Of a DNA stretch of 6,332 bases, positions 5,513 through 6,332 are shown piece after piece. This DNA is from Nitrospirota bacterium (lineage in GTDB: Bacteria > Nitrospirota > Nitrospiria > Nitrospirales > UBA8639): contig QIDY01000404.1 of the NCBI GenBank assembly GCA_003228495.1, forward strand, positions 1 through 6,332. Reading direction: 5' to 3'. The position numbers and the translations under genes were made by a program. The notes below the pieces were generated by a model. It was not told the DNA's origin. It did no database searches and was given only the letters and a program-made list of their open reading frames with translations. The stretch's first letter is position 1. Every line of letters begins with the position of its first letter.

Positions 5513-5625
5513 AACTACTCAGGCATTTAGGCTGAAGACTGAAGGCTCGCACTCATAATACCCGAAGTGTTGAATGATGCCGCATGTAAAAGCCTTCAGC
5601 CTTCAGTCTACCTACCTGAGTAGTT
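5513..5625. repeat. REP/MITE-like imperfect inverted repeat with heptamer repeats
   Basis: Two 35-base arms (5513-5547 and 5591-5625) are inverted copies with 30 of 35 positions pairing, around a 43-base centre. The outer 11 bases of each arm, AACTACTCAGG and CCTGAGTAGTT, match perfectly. The inner parts contain two copies each of the heptamer [A/G]CTGAAG. The element fills most of the gap between the Rrf2 gene and DUF2061, and its right arm enters the Rrf2 gene, supplying its last five codons and stop. There is no transposase here and no clear target-site duplication. Its look is that of a dispersed extragenic repeat. It lacks the T-run of a terminator on either strand. Confidence 0.75.
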
Positions 5626-6075
5626 ACCTTTGCCCTTTGATTGGCGACCATTTTTGGCATACACAAAATCTTCCAAAGAATAATGATCAAGCACCGAGGC
5701 AATGGCGTTCCGTACGTCCAACATTATCCGTTGGATCGGACAGGTGGCCGTTCCCGCATGGGGACAATCCACGCATTTTTGATAGGCGGTTTGACTCACA
5801 CAGGCAATCGGCGCAAGGGGGCCATCCAAAATACGAATAATTTGGCCCAAGGTGACCTCACGCGGGGACTTAATTAAAAACACTCCGCCATTCATGCCAC
5901 GACGGCTTCCAATGAGTCCGGCATTTTTTAAAGATAAGAGAATCATTTCGAGAAAACCCAAGGGAATGTTCTGACGGTCGGCTAACACTTTTCGCTGCAC
6001 CAAACCGCCCCCATATTCCTGAGTCAGCTCGATCATCGCACGTAAGCCATATTCACTTTTCTTGGAGAAGCGCAT
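5608..6075 (-). CDS. Rrf2-family transcriptional regulator with four cysteines
   Basis: A 155-residue Rrf2-type DNA-binding regulator (IscR/NsrR/CymR family). The N-terminus MRFSKKSEYGLRAMIEL and the winged helix (about 25-70: LADRQNIPLGFLEMILLSLKNAGLI, then SRRGMNGGVFL) are typical. LGQIIRILDGPLAPI (76-90) leads into the sensor region with Cys92, Cys101, Cys104 and Cys112 (spacing C-x8-C-x2-C-x7-C), suitable for an iron-sulfur cluster, which would make it a redox, iron or NO sensor. The spacing is not that of IscR (x5, x5) or NsrR (x5, x7). The last residues NYSGR are encoded by an inverted-repeat element, so the original C-terminus was probably altered. No Shine-Dalgarno site precedes the ATG. 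Target genes are unknown; the two small membrane genes downstream are candidates only by position. Confidence 0.92.
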   Translation of the reverse strand: MRFSKKSEYGLRAMIELTQEYGGGLVQRKVLADRQNIPLGFLEMILLSLKNAGLIGSRRGMNGGVFLIKSPREVTLGQIIRILDGPLAPIACVSQTAYQKCVDCPHAGTATCPIQRIMLDVRNAIASVLDHYSLEDFVYAKNGRQSKGKGNYSGR

Positions 6076-6110
6076 TAATTACCATAAAGTTAATTAACAT
6101 TATTAACAAT
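6076..6110 (-). promoter_or_regulatory. AT-rich promoter/operator region of the Rrf2 gene
   Basis: On the minus strand TTGTTA (6109-6104) is followed after 17 bases by TATGGT (6086-6081), each 4 of 6 for sigma70, with the ATG starting only 5 bases after the -10. The palindrome GTTAATTAAC (6098-6089) lies in the spacer. If this promoter is used the mRNA would be leaderless, which agrees with the missing Shine-Dalgarno site, and the palindrome would be well placed for autorepression by the Rrf2 protein. Confidence 0.3.
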
Positions 6111-6118
6111 ATAACACA

Positions 6119-6133
6119 TGAAAAGGCTTTTCA
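6119..6133. repeat. 15-base palindrome TGAAAAGGCTTTTCA
   Basis: A perfect palindrome with 7-base arms around a central G, 44 bases upstream of the Rrf2 start. It could be a regulator site. No T-run follows, so it is not a terminator. The rest of the gap up to the window end (6134-6332) has stops in all frames near the edge, a 12-base palindrome GCAGGCTCCTGC, and no gene I can support. Confidence 0.3.
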
Positions 6134-6332
6134 CTATTCCCCTAACAGGGTATCACCTGAAGAAGCACGGCAGGCTCCTGCAAAAAACTAATCTATTTCT
6201 CGAATATTGATCAAGGGGTTCGCTAAAAGGCGGTAATGCAGAGATTGCCGATCCTTGTCAAAACCAATTCTAAATTGTCGGGTGGGGAAATGGGATCATA
6301 CGAAAATTATGATTCGAGCTCTAGAAGGCTCC

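Noticed and set aside
5513..5625. CRISPR array suggested by repeated CTGAAG heptamers
   Set aside because: The copies are adjacent heptamers in inverted arms, without spacers of regular length.
6161..6190. Palindrome GCAGGCTCCTGC as a terminator
   Set aside because: On the plus strand it is followed by As, not Ts; on the minus strand the Ts lie before it.
6290..6332. Start of a plus-strand gene at the right edge
   Set aside because: ATGs near 6290 and 6309 stay open to the edge but over too few codons to judge, and neither has a well-spaced Shine-Dalgarno site.

Overview
The window comes from a Gram-negative bacterium: it has an outer-membrane porin, a periplasm-directed signal peptide on several membrane proteins, and good Shine-Dalgarno sites (AGGAGG type) before most genes. 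Base composition looks roughly balanced. The BBP2-type porin beside a P-II/Amt cluster suggests Nitrospirota (a Nitrospira-like nitrite oxidiser) as a best guess, but no marker gene in the window proves the taxon.

Positions 1-3368, all on the minus strand, form an ammonium module transcribed as porin (3368-2148), amt (2037-727), P-II protein GlnK/GlnB (611-273), then a second amt (224 to beyond position 1). The second amt is cut by the window edge but is clearly recognisable. Functionally the set reads as outer-membrane entry (porin), inner-membrane transport (two Amt proteins) and cytosolic gating by the P-II trimer. A terminator-like hairpin sits between the first amt and glnK and may tune the ratio of upstream to downstream products.

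Positions 3369-3875 are a 507-base divergent intergenic region. On the minus strand it holds a near-consensus sigma70 promoter (TTGACA-17-TACAAA), about 100 bases of leader and a strong intrinsic terminator ending in nine Us, all before the porin start. A hairpin just upstream of the terminator uses the same bases as the terminator's 5' arm, and a further hairpin lies 2 bases before that. This is the architecture of a transcription attenuator controlling the whole ammonium operon, and it is the most interesting signal in the window. The same region holds two notable inverted repeats and a weaker promoter for the plus-strand gene.

Positions 3876-4796 (plus strand) encode an MscS-type mechanosensitive channel. 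It converges on a minus-strand set: an Rrf2-type regulator with four cysteines (6075-5608), a small DUF2061 membrane protein (5478-5257) and a DUF423 membrane protein (5246-4821). The last two are 10 bases apart and probably co-transcribed. Between the regulator and DUF2061 is a 113-base imperfect inverted repeat with heptamer repeats (REP/MITE-like), whose arm supplies the last codons of the regulator. Positions 6076-6332 hold short palindromes near the regulator start and no gene I can support.
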